Of a stretch of DNA of 9,136 nucleotides, positions 1 through 6,110 are shown in pieces. The notes beneath the pieces are model-generated. The model was not told where the DNA came from. It did not search any database and worked only from the letters and a program-made list of their open reading frames with translations. The stretch comes from Bacteroidales bacterium (lineage in GTDB: Bacteria > Bacteroidota > Bacteroidia > Bacteroidales > WCHB1-69). Made by a program: the position numbers and the translations under genes. Every line of letters begins with the position of its first letter. Positions within the stretch are counted from its first letter, which is position 1. The stretch lies in the NCBI GenBank assembly GCA_012838875.1, contig DUOL01000235.1:1-9136 (forward strand), in the 5' to 3' direction.

Positions 1-28
1 AAAAAAGCGAGCTTGTAAGCTCTTTTTG
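1..28 (-). terminator. Hairpin plus T-tract, outer part of the left composite repeat
   Basis: A perfect 6-base inverted repeat, GAGCTT at 9-14 and AAGCTC at 17-22, is flanked by A6 on the left and T5 on the right, so it resembles an intrinsic terminator on either strand. Read on the minus strand it lies beyond the end of the thiamine pyrophosphokinase gene, with a T-tract two bases after the stem, and could end the lspA-side transcript. With a loop of only 2 nt the stem probably closes at five pairs. A similar hairpin sits at the equivalent place in the right-hand repeat copy. Termination is an inference. Confidence 0.5.
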
Positions 29-53
29 CCGCCTTGCGTCCCCACGGCTTGTG

Positions 54-109
54 CCCGCGGACTTGGAACCGAAGACCGACCCCGAGCGTAGCGAGGGGGC
101 ACGCCCTAA
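54..109 (-). repeat. GC-rich dispersed-type repeat, left copy (core)
   Basis: The reverse complement of 54-109 matches 9017-9072 at 52 of 56 positions, and the first 37 bases (73-109 against 9017-9053) are identical. The block is strongly GC-rich in an otherwise AT-rich window and has no open reading frame of note. On its outer side, after a 31-nt spacer, comes the hairpin at 1-28; the right copy has the same order with a 30-nt spacer. The central 19 bases (80-98) can fold into a small hairpin on the plus strand. I do not recognise a named family. It resembles a REP-like or other non-coding dispersed intergenic repeat. Confidence 0.85.
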
Positions 110-132
110 AAAAATTAAAATTATTTAACTAC

Positions 133-804
133 TTAATGCGCTGCTTTGTTATTTGAGGTTTTATAGGCACGATAAACCAGAAGTTTGCCTGCATACAGCA
201 TGACTGTAAAGGTATCGGCTAACGATTCGTTTAGGCTTCCTTCCCAGAAATAGATAAACTTTCTCTTAATAACAGGATATTTTAATCCTTGAAATGTTAC
301 CCTTGCTCCGCTAAAATTAAAAACGGAAACTTGTTGTCCGACAAATGAGTTAAAGGTTGTTTGAGAAAAAATAGGCGTAAAAATGCCGTAATTGGTGAAA
401 TAAGCCAGATTGATAGTCATTCCGTATGTAATTAACAAGCTCAAATTAGCCAATTCGTGGTCTTCGCGCTTTCCTGTTGCACCCAATACAGCTACCGAAA
501 AGTGCTCATGCTCAATACAATAATGGATTGTCTTATGTAAATCCGAATAATCTATATCTTTATTTTCTATAAAAATATTTTCATATTTTTTCCTTTGCTC
601 CGGAGTAATGGAATCGCCGTCTCCAATAATGATATTCGGCGTAAAGCCTAAGGTTTCCAGATGTCCTACTGCCCCATCGCAACAAATAATAAATTCAGCT
701 TGTTTAAGGAGCGTTATAGCGGCGTGGTGCGTAGGCAATTCGCCATCTGCCACAATGACAACCGGATATTTCTTCAGTTCTTTCTCATAAAAAAACTCTT
801 CCAT
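133..804 (-). CDS. Thiamine pyrophosphokinase
   Basis: Cytoplasmic enzyme that transfers pyrophosphate from ATP to thiamine to make the cofactor thiamine diphosphate. The 223-residue protein has the family's landmarks in order: ADGELP at 19-24, CCDGA at 41-45, the metal-binding GDGDS at 61-65, SDLHK at 87-91 (the usual T/SD..KA region), and GATGKREDHELAN at 108-120. The C-terminal half (about 140-215) fits the family's small beta-rich thiamine-binding domain; GSLNES at 189-194 replaces the more usual GTSNE-like stretch. It starts 7 nt after the lspA stop, so it is probably the last gene of a traR-lspA-TPK transcript. I see no TPP riboswitch and no thiamine transporter beside it. Assignment of the family is firm; precise substrate preference is family knowledge. 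Confidence 0.93.
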   Translation of the reverse strand: MEEFFYEKELKKYPVVIVADGELPTHHAAITLLKQAEFIICCDGAVGHLETLGFTPNIIIGDGDSITPEQRKKYENIFIENKDIDYSDLHKTIHYCIEHEHFSVAVLGATGKREDHELANLSLLITYGMTINLAYFTNYGIFTPIFSQTTFNSFVGQQVSVFNFSGARVTFQGLKYPVIKRKFIYFWEGSLNESLADTFTVMLYAGKLLVYRAYKTSNNKAAH

Positions 805-811
805 TTTAAAC

Positions 812-1438
812 TTAGTTAAGAATTATTTTTTTATTGAAAATTATAAATAAAATCACTCCGACTGTAACACAACTGTCGGCGACATTAAAAATGGCGGGAA
901 AGAAATGTGTACCACCGAATAGTGGTAGCCAATCGGGCAACATAAAAAGATTAAAATCGAACATGTCCACAACTTTTCCAAAAAGTAGCGGGGCATAGCC
1001 TCCTTCGGGAGGGAAAAGAGTAGCTACCGAATAGTAGGTACTCTCACTAAAAATCAATCCGTAAAACAATGAATCGATGATATTTCCGAGTGCTCCTGCA
1101 ATAATCAGGGAAAATACAACAACGCTTACTATATTCGCTTTGTTTCTTCTAATTAAGCGAACCAAATAATAGATGAGAAAGGCTGTCAAGAGGATACGTC
1201 CAACGGAGAGTAATACTTTTCCGATTTGATCACCAAAGGTGATTCCAAATGCCATTCCTTCATTTTCGATAAAACGAAGATGAAACCAATTGCCAAAAAC
1301 GGGTAAAGATTCTCCCAACATAAAATGAGTCTTTACCCAAATTTTAAGAATTTGGTCGAAAAAGAGGAAAAATAGAATAATAATAAGAGAAAGGAGATAT
1401 AGTTTCCTATTATTTGTCACGTTCACCTTTTTTTTCAT
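812..1438 (-). CDS. lspA: Lipoprotein signal peptidase (signal peptidase II)
   Basis: Inner-membrane aspartyl protease that removes the signal peptide from diacylglyceryl-modified prolipoproteins. From the start chosen the protein has 208 residues with four hydrophobic segments (about 12-28, 71-95, 102-124, 182-200). Conserved motifs are FDQILK near 27-32, NEGMAFG at 59-65, GNIID at 118-122 and FNVAD at 184-188; D122 and D188 are the expected catalytic pair. A roughly 45-residue stretch between GNIID and FNVAD, rich in aromatic residues, is longer than in E. coli and I recall it as usual in Bacteroidota. The frame stays open to an ATG at 1468, but the start at 1438 (MKKKV) is preferred because it gives a short basic N-terminus and limits the overlap with the upstream traR-like gene to 29 nt. 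GTG codons just inside are possible alternatives. Confidence 0.96.
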   Translation of the reverse strand: MKKKVNVTNNRKLYLLSLIIILFFLFFDQILKIWVKTHFMLGESLPVFGNWFHLRFIENEGMAFGITFGDQIGKVLLSVGRILLTAFLIYYLVRLIRRNKANIVSVVVFSLIIAGALGNIIDSLFYGLIFSESTYYSVATLFPPEGGYAPLLFGKVVDMFDFNLFMLPDWLPLFGGTHFFPAIFNVADSCVTVGVILFIIFNKKIILN

Positions 1439-1808
1439 TGATTTTAGCATCGAAACTGAGGGTTGCATGAGGTACGATAAGAAGTCTTTCCTTAGGTATT
1501 AGCTTGCCGGTAGCGCGACAAACGCCGTAAGTTTTATTTTCAATACGAACTAAAGCCGCTTCTAAATTTTTGATATATTTATCTAATCGGGAGGCTAAAC
1601 GACTATTTTCTTCTTTTGATAGGACCTGATTCCCTTCTTCTAAAATCTTAAATGTAGGAGAGGTGTCCATTGTGTCGTTTCCACTATTGGTATAAGCCTC
1701 CATATAGACTAACATATCTTTTTTAGCTTGTGCTATTTTATTTTCTATCAATGTTTTAAACTCTTGTAATTCTTCGTCGGAATACCGTACTACATTATTT
1801 TCTGCCAT
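1410..1808 (-). CDS. TraR/DksA family transcriptional regulator
   Basis: A 132-residue soluble protein of the DksA/TraR type, a family that binds in the RNA polymerase secondary channel and tunes promoter response, often together with ppGpp. A long helical N-terminal region (about 10-92), predicted to form the coiled-coil hairpin, is followed by the zinc-finger region GVCRATGKLIP at 95-105 and VPHATL at 112-117. Only one cysteine (C97) remains where E. coli DksA has four, so classical C4 zinc binding is not possible; as I recall this is the usual form in Bacteroidota. Its 3' end overlaps lspA by 29 nt, suggesting coupled expression. A TAnnTTTG box lies 33 nt upstream of the ATG. The actual regulon cannot be judged from sequence. 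Confidence 0.94.
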   Translation of the reverse strand: MAENNVVRYSDEELQEFKTLIENKIAQAKKDMLVYMEAYTNSGNDTMDTSPTFKILEEGNQVLSKEENSRLASRLDKYIKNLEAALVRIENKTYGVCRATGKLIPKERLLIVPHATLSFDAKINEKKGERDK

Positions 1809-1841
1809 GGTAATAAAATTTATAATACGTGATTAAGATTG

Positions 1842-1849
1842 CAAATATA
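1842..1849 (-). promoter_or_regulatory. Candidate -7 box for the traR-lspA-TPK transcript
   Basis: On the minus strand this reads TATATTTG, an exact match to the Bacteroidota -7 consensus TAnnTTTG, placed in the 82-nt gap upstream of the TraR-like gene. It would give a leader of roughly 30 nt. No convincing TTTG -33 element is seen at the expected distance, and the surrounding DNA is very AT-rich, so chance matches are possible. Confidence 0.45.
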
Positions 1850-1890
1850 ATAAATTATTGATTAGTATTAATCACTTATTTATTTTTAAT

Positions 1891-3180
1891 TTATTTTATC
1901 AATTTTACAACGACACTTTGATTTTTAGCATTGACGACACGTAGAATATAAGCCCCTGCCGAATAGTTGAAAGCGTTCTCAAAGCGATGAATTCCTGCGG
2001 GAAATGTTTTTATAAATTGGGTTAACAATTTCCCTTCTATAGTAAAAATCTGAAAGGTGAGATTTTCATCGACTGAGGCATTGAGAGTTATTTCAATTTT
2101 ATCGCGTATCGGATTAACAACATTATCTATAAAGAACCCTGCACTATGTCGGTCATCAATAGAGCTGGGAATATCTGTTTTAATTTCAAAATCCATCACG
2201 ATAGGCAAATGGTCGGAAATTTTATATAATGCCGTTATAATATTCGCAGGTTCCGAATTGTTAGCAGGGCTTATAACACTTTCATTAAAGCGTCTCCCGT
2301 CTTGTCCTAACGTTCTGTATGATTCATTGATAGATTTCACCCCTTTTTCGCCGGTATAGACGTAGGGAGAAACCAAGATAAAATCGAATCTATCGTCGAA
2401 GCCGCCGCCGCTAAAGCAAGCATCTTCATATCCCGAACGTGTAGATTGAGTATGATACAGCGAATACGTCTCATTTTCGTGCCAATATCCGAGTTGATTA
2501 ATGGGGTCATAAAATCGGAAGTTCGGATTAGGCCAATAGAGAACATTGGCAATTCCGCTGTCAACCGCCGCATAGCTATTGAAATCGCCCGAACAAACGT
2601 AATTATCTTTTCCTAAGCCTTCGAGTCTGTTCATCAGTGACAAGGTTTGCTGGTAACGAGTTGTCTCATTCCCATCATAGCTACCGGATTTAAGATGACA
2701 AACAATAAAAGTTATAAAAATCGTATCCCCTTGCACTAAATCGGGGGAATTAAAATAAAACTTAAAAGCATTAATATTTATAACGGATGTAGGGACATAA
2801 AAGGCATTATAGTAGGTTAACTTTCGAGTGTCATAAAAAATACGATTTCCAATAGTAGACCAAGAGTTAACGGGGCGAATCGTTGCATAATAAGAAATAC
2901 CATTTTGATTTAGAACATTATTTAATAACCGATTAGCCCATTCTTCCTCTTTTCCGATTTCATTAACGCAAAAAACGTCCGGTTTAACATACTGAATAAG
3001 CTGTTTAAGATAGTAATCCTTTAAATCAAGATTATTAGTTGTGGCGTCGCAGTCCGTATAATCGGCATGATAGGTGTAATACAACAAATTGTATTGCATC
3101 AGACGAATCGTACCTGCAAAAACTTGACTGTAATTATTAAAAAAGAGAACGAAAAGAGAGTAGAGAACAATTTTTTTCAT
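1891..3180 (-). CDS. Secreted endonuclease/exonuclease/phosphatase-family protein with T9SS sorting domain
   Basis: A 429-residue exported metal-dependent hydrolase of the EEP (DNase I-like) fold. Residues 1-22 form a Sec signal peptide (basic start, hydrophobic core, FAG near the cut). The catalytic landmarks are complete: N31 in QYNLL, E74 in NEIG, H162 in CHLKSG, GDFN at 198-201, DDRFDF at 262-267 and SDH at 322-324. A linker near 335-350 leads to a beta-rich tail (about 351-429) with the type A T9SS pattern: NPIRD, then IFTIEGKLL, AGIHRF, and a final AGAYILRVV followed by a basic VVKLIK end. The protein should therefore cross the outer membrane and be released or anchored at the surface. 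Substrate is undetermined: the fold serves nucleases, phosphodiesterases and lipid phosphatases. It lies 12 nt after the TSUP gene, so co-transcription is likely. Confidence 0.92.
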   Translation of the reverse strand: MKKIVLYSLFVLFFNNYSQVFAGTIRLMQYNLLYYTYHADYTDCDATTNNLDLKDYYLKQLIQYVKPDVFCVNEIGKEEEWANRLLNNVLNQNGISYYATIRPVNSWSTIGNRIFYDTRKLTYYNAFYVPTSVININAFKFYFNSPDLVQGDTIFITFIVCHLKSGSYDGNETTRYQQTLSLMNRLEGLGKDNYVCSGDFNSYAAVDSGIANVLYWPNPNFRFYDPINQLGYWHENETYSLYHTQSTRSGYEDACFSGGGFDDRFDFILVSPYVYTGEKGVKSINESYRTLGQDGRRFNESVISPANNSEPANIITALYKISDHLPIVMDFEIKTDIPSSIDDRHSAGFFIDNVVNPIRDKIEITLNASVDENLTFQIFTIEGKLLTQFIKTFPAGIHRFENAFNYSAGAYILRVVNAKNQSVVVKLIK

Positions 3181-3192
3181 GGAGATAAAATT

Positions 3193-3984
3193 TTAAAAAC
3201 CTAAGCTCGGCATCCATTTTTCTACATCAATAAGACCAAAAAATTGGAGTATTACTATAAAAATAAGAAAAATCATAATGTAACGCACAAAACGTGCTCC
3301 TTTACGTACAGCAAAATAGACTGCTAATTGAGCACCTATTACATTTCCTATGGCATGAATTAACCCGTAGGTCCAATTTACATTACCTTCCTTAGCATAA
3401 ATGAGCAGGGATACGGGAACATATATAAGTACTAATAAATTTTTCATAGCATTAGCACGTATTAAGTCATAACCGAGCCATAAAACGAGAGCGGCAAGAA
3501 AAAAGTATCCTATACCCACGTGAATAAAACCTCCGTATATTCCGATAAAGAAGAAAAGAATGTGCATTGCGGGAGTAACACTCTGCCTCACTAAATTTTC
3601 TTTTTCTTTTAACCAGCGACCGGGTTGGAAAATAAGAGATATAGCAAAAAAAATGGCTATAACGCCGAAGATATACTTAAAAAAATCATTAGAAATATGG
3701 TTGCCGATGATGGCTCCTATGACCGTTCCTAAAACAACGGGAATCGCTAATTTGAAAGATTTTTTCCAATCTATCAATTTTTTACGATGAAAATTAATGA
3801 CAGCTGTTATATTCTGCGCAATGATAGCAACGCGGTTTGTGCCGTTGGCAACAATGGGAGGTAATCCCAATAACATCAAAACCGAAAGTGAAATAATTGT
3901 CCCACCGCCTGCAATGGTATTAATAAATCCAACGATTAATCCTGAAGTTATCAAGATGATAATATGAACCCAGGTAAGATCCAC
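3193..3984 (-). CDS. TSUP family membrane permease (TauE/SafE, DUF81)
   Basis: A 263-residue inner-membrane protein of the TauE/SafE family, whose members move small anions such as sulfite or organosulfur compounds. About eight hydrophobic segments are visible in two similar halves (near 6-25, 29-48, 76-95, 102-119, 139-159, 160-178, 183-197, 208-225, 234-253). The first half has GFINTIAGGGTIIS at 19-32, and the second the matching YGGFIHVGIGYFF at 150-162, as expected for the duplicated family. The start is GTG at 3984: the codon directly upstream in frame is TAG and the next in-frame ATG is at residue 37, inside the second membrane segment. It begins 12 nt after the zinc-ribbon gene. The substrate cannot be read from the sequence, and no sulfur-metabolism genes lie nearby. 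Confidence 0.94.
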   Translation of the reverse strand: MDLTWVHIIILITSGLIVGFINTIAGGGTIISLSVLMLLGLPPIVANGTNRVAIIAQNITAVINFHRKKLIDWKKSFKLAIPVVLGTVIGAIIGNHISNDFFKYIFGVIAIFFAISLIFQPGRWLKEKENLVRQSVTPAMHILFFFIGIYGGFIHVGIGYFFLAALVLWLGYDLIRANAMKNLLVLIYVPVSLLIYAKEGNVNWTYGLIHAIGNVIGAQLAVYFAVRKGARFVRYIMIFLIFIVILQFFGLIDVEKWMPSLGF

Positions 3985-3996
3985 CTATTGATTAGA

Positions 3997-4869
3997 TTAA
4001 TTTTCTTGTGATTCAACGAGTTGTTTATCTATAAAAATTCGTCCGCACGCTTCGCAAACGATAATTTTTTTATGTAAACGTATATCCAATTGACGTTGAG
4101 GAGGTATCGTACTAAAACAACCTCCGCAAGCATCTCTTTCTATTTGCACAATAGCAAGCCCGTTACGTGCATTTTTACGAATGCGTTCAAAAGCTATGAG
4201 TAAACGCTGGTCAACGAGCAATTTATGTTTTTCGGCTTCTTCAATCAACTCTTTTTCTTCGATTTCCGTCTCTTCAATAATAACATTCAACTCTCTCTTT
4301 TTAACCTCTAAAATCTCAGAAAGTTCTTTTAATTTTTCATCAACGAGATTGATGTCAGTTGTTTTTCCCTCTATTTCTGCTACATATTTACCTTTATTCT
4401 TCTCTGCTAATTGTATTTCAAGTTTTTGATATTCGATTTCCTTATTCAGAGAATCATATTCACGATTATTACGAACATTATTAATCTGTTCTTCGTATCT
4501 CTTAATAAGCGCCAAAGCATCTTTCATTTTTGTCTCTTCGCCCACTACCTTTCTTCTAAACTCTTCAATTTCGTCTTTATATTTTGCAATTCGGGTTGTC
4601 TTTCCTTCGCAAGCATCTTCAAGATCACGTACCTCTTCGGGCAGTTCCCCCCGTAAAATACGTATCTTATCTATCTTAGAATAAATTTGTTGTAAGTGAT
4701 AAAGGGATAATAATTTTTGTGCAATGCTACGCTCTTCCAAAATCTCCTCGCTAACTGCGGCATCTTCAGTTGTTGAAGTTGTATCAGTAGGTTCAACGTT
4801 TTCACTTACATTATTGGTTACTTTTTCTTCAGAAATAGGGGAATCTTTTTCAATTTTCTTCTTCGCCAT
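3997..4869 (-). CDS. Coiled-coil protein with C-terminal C4 zinc ribbon (DUF164/zf-RING_7 family)
   Basis: A 290-residue soluble protein from the start chosen. Residues 1-45 are charged and low in complexity (Thr, Ser, Glu). Residues about 45-230 form long charged helices predicted to be antiparallel coiled coil, with NNREYDSL at 134-141, a conserved spot in this family. The C-terminal zinc ribbon has CGGC at 248-251 and CEAC at 272-275. The family includes Helicobacter HP0958 and chlamydial CT398; a role in nucleic-acid binding or as a structural adaptor is proposed from those relatives, but the role in Bacteroidota is unknown. An ATG at 4890 would add seven residues and overlap the end of the Nif3 gene; the ATG at 4869 (MAKKK) looks more natural. 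It follows the Nif3-like gene by 29 nt. Confidence 0.92.
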   Translation of the reverse strand: MAKKKIEKDSPISEEKVTNNVSENVEPTDTTSTTEDAAVSEEILEERSIAQKLLSLYHLQQIYSKIDKIRILRGELPEEVRDLEDACEGKTTRIAKYKDEIEEFRRKVVGEETKMKDALALIKRYEEQINNVRNNREYDSLNKEIEYQKLEIQLAEKNKGKYVAEIEGKTTDINLVDEKLKELSEILEVKKRELNVIIEETEIEEKELIEEAEKHKLLVDQRLLIAFERIRKNARNGLAIVQIERDACGGCFSTIPPQRQLDIRLHKKIIVCEACGRIFIDKQLVESQEN

Positions 4870-4898
4870 ATCAATATATTTTATTAACAATCAAGATA

Positions 4899-5993
4899 TT
4901 AAACTAAATTTATACCGGACTTTTCTCCTTCAAAAATAGTGGTTGCAAAATTACTAAATTTTTCTTTTACTTTATTGTATATTATTTCTTTTATAAAACA
5001 TTCTCCTTCATAATGTCCAATATCTGCAATAATCATCTGATTATCAACGGATAAAAAGTCGTGATATTTAATATCACCGGTAATGAAAATATCTGCTCCG
5101 TAGGCTAATGCCTGCGGAATAAGACCGCTCCCCCCGCCGCCGCAAACCGCCACTTTTTCAATAGTTCTGTTCAGGTCACCCGCAACACGAAAATGGTCGA
5201 TTTGTAATTTTTGTTTTATGTATTGGAAAAAATCCTCAGCACTCATCGGCTGTTTCAGTTTCCCAACCTTTCCCAATCCAATATTTTGCATCTGATTTTC
5301 TAAGGAGAAGATATCGAACGCCGGCTCTTCATACGGATGATAACGATATAAAGTTTGAATCACCTTTGATTGAATCGCTGTCGGAAAAATCATTTCTACT
5401 TTAACCTCATCAACGACTTCCGTTATATCAAGCTCTCCGATGTACGGTTTAGCCGAATCTGTGGGCAGAAACGTTCCTTCTCCCGTACTTTTAAAACTAC
5501 AATTTTTGTAATTTCCAATAGTGCCACAACCGACAGCAAAAAGGGCGTCCATAATTGGAATTTCTTGCTCTTTCGGAGCAAAAAATATCAATTTCCGCAT
5601 AAAAGGAGCTTTTGGAGCTAACACTTTCACATCTTGCAATTCCAATTTTTCGGCAAATAATGAATTTCCGCCCCCAATTCCGCTGTCTATGTTGGTGTGC
5701 ATAGAATAAAGCACAATCCCCTTTTCGATAGCTTTAAATATAAGTCGCCCCACCACATTTACAGGTTCAATTTTTCGTAACGGTTTAAAAATTAACGGAT
5801 GGTGAGAAATTACCAAATTCGCCTTTTTATTTATGGCCTCCTCAAGCGCTTTTTCGCTAAAATTGAAACAGACTAAAACGCCTGTAATTTCCTTATTAAT
5901 ATCTCCGCATTGAACACCGCAATTATCATAATCTTCCTGCCAATAGAGCGGGAATTTTTTCTCTAAATAGTCGATAACTTCTTTAATTTTCAT
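4899..5993 (-). CDS. Nif3-like dinuclear metal center protein (YbgI/YqfO family)
   Basis: A 364-residue member of the Nif3 family, ring-shaped hexamers with a two-metal site and uncertain function (GTP cyclohydrolase-like and hydrolase roles have been proposed). Metal ligands are visible: SHHPLIF with H64 and H65, HTNIDSG with D103, and DIGHYEGE with H327 and E331. Residues about 128-235 form the PII-like insertion that distinguishes long YqfO-type members from short YbgI ones; it contains YRYHPYEEPAFDI at 216-228, a hallmark of that domain. The glycine-rich CGGGGSG at 284-290 and TGDIKYHD at 305-312 are also typical. It is the first gene of the leftward unit and diverges from rseP across 117 nt that hold promoter boxes for both directions. 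Family assignment is firm; biochemical function remains open. Confidence 0.96.
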   Translation of the reverse strand: MKIKEVIDYLEKKFPLYWQEDYDNCGVQCGDINKEITGVLVCFNFSEKALEEAINKKANLVISHHPLIFKPLRKIEPVNVVGRLIFKAIEKGIVLYSMHTNIDSGIGGGNSLFAEKLELQDVKVLAPKAPFMRKLIFFAPKEQEIPIMDALFAVGCGTIGNYKNCSFKSTGEGTFLPTDSAKPYIGELDITEVVDEVKVEMIFPTAIQSKVIQTLYRYHPYEEPAFDIFSLENQMQNIGLGKVGKLKQPMSAEDFFQYIKQKLQIDHFRVAGDLNRTIEKVAVCGGGGSGLIPQALAYGADIFITGDIKYHDFLSVDNQMIIADIGHYEGECFIKEIIYNKVKEKFSNFATTIFEGEKSGINLV

Positions 5994-6037
5994 CTTATAA
6001 ATTTTTATTTTAACTAGCTTTAATTCTATATAACTTC

Positions 6038-6053
6038 CAAAGGTACAAAGATA
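6038..6053 (-). promoter_or_regulatory. Two tandem -7 boxes upstream of the Nif3-like gene
   Basis: Read on the minus strand, 6053-6038 consists of TATCTTTG directly followed by TACCTTTG, each an exact match to TAnnTTTG. Either would give a leader of about 35-45 nt before the ATG at 5993. No clear TTTG -33 element is seen upstream of either. Two abutting boxes may give two start sites 8 nt apart. Confidence 0.5.
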
Positions 6054-6080
6054 GGTAATTTTAAGATTAACTTTTTTTAC

Positions 6081-6088
6081 TATTTTTG
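6081..6088 (+). promoter_or_regulatory. Candidate -7 box for rseP and downstream genes
   Basis: TATTTTTG matches the Bacteroidota TAnnTTTG consensus and ends 22 nt before the rseP ATG, allowing a leader of about 15 nt. A TTTT stretch 18 nt upstream (6059-6062) is the nearest thing to a -33 TTTG. Its core lies 27 nt from the divergent nif3 boxes. Confidence 0.5.
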
Positions 6089-6110
6089 CAACTCAAAAAA
6101 CCTCAATACA

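Noticed and set aside
805..811. TPP riboswitch controlling the thiamine pyrophosphokinase gene
   Set aside because: Only 7 nt separate the gene from lspA, and no thi-box-like structure is visible upstream of the TraR-like gene.
1439..1468. Longer lspA start at 1468
   Set aside because: It would extend the overlap with the TraR-like gene to 59 nt and add ten residues ahead of the natural basic MKKK start.
1859..1874. Hairpin TGATTA-GTAT-TAATCA as terminator of the EEP gene
   Set aside because: The stem is six pairs of nearly pure A-T in a very AT-rich gap with no clear T-tract on the minus strand, so it is not distinguishable from chance.
2057..2573. Open frames on both strands within the EEP gene
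   Set aside because: They lie in other frames of a gene whose full set of catalytic motifs is intact, and their products have no recognisable domain.
4870..4890. Longer start of the zinc-ribbon gene at 4890
   Set aside because: The added residues MLIKYID are unlike the charged start that follows; MAKKK at 4869 is a more typical beginning.
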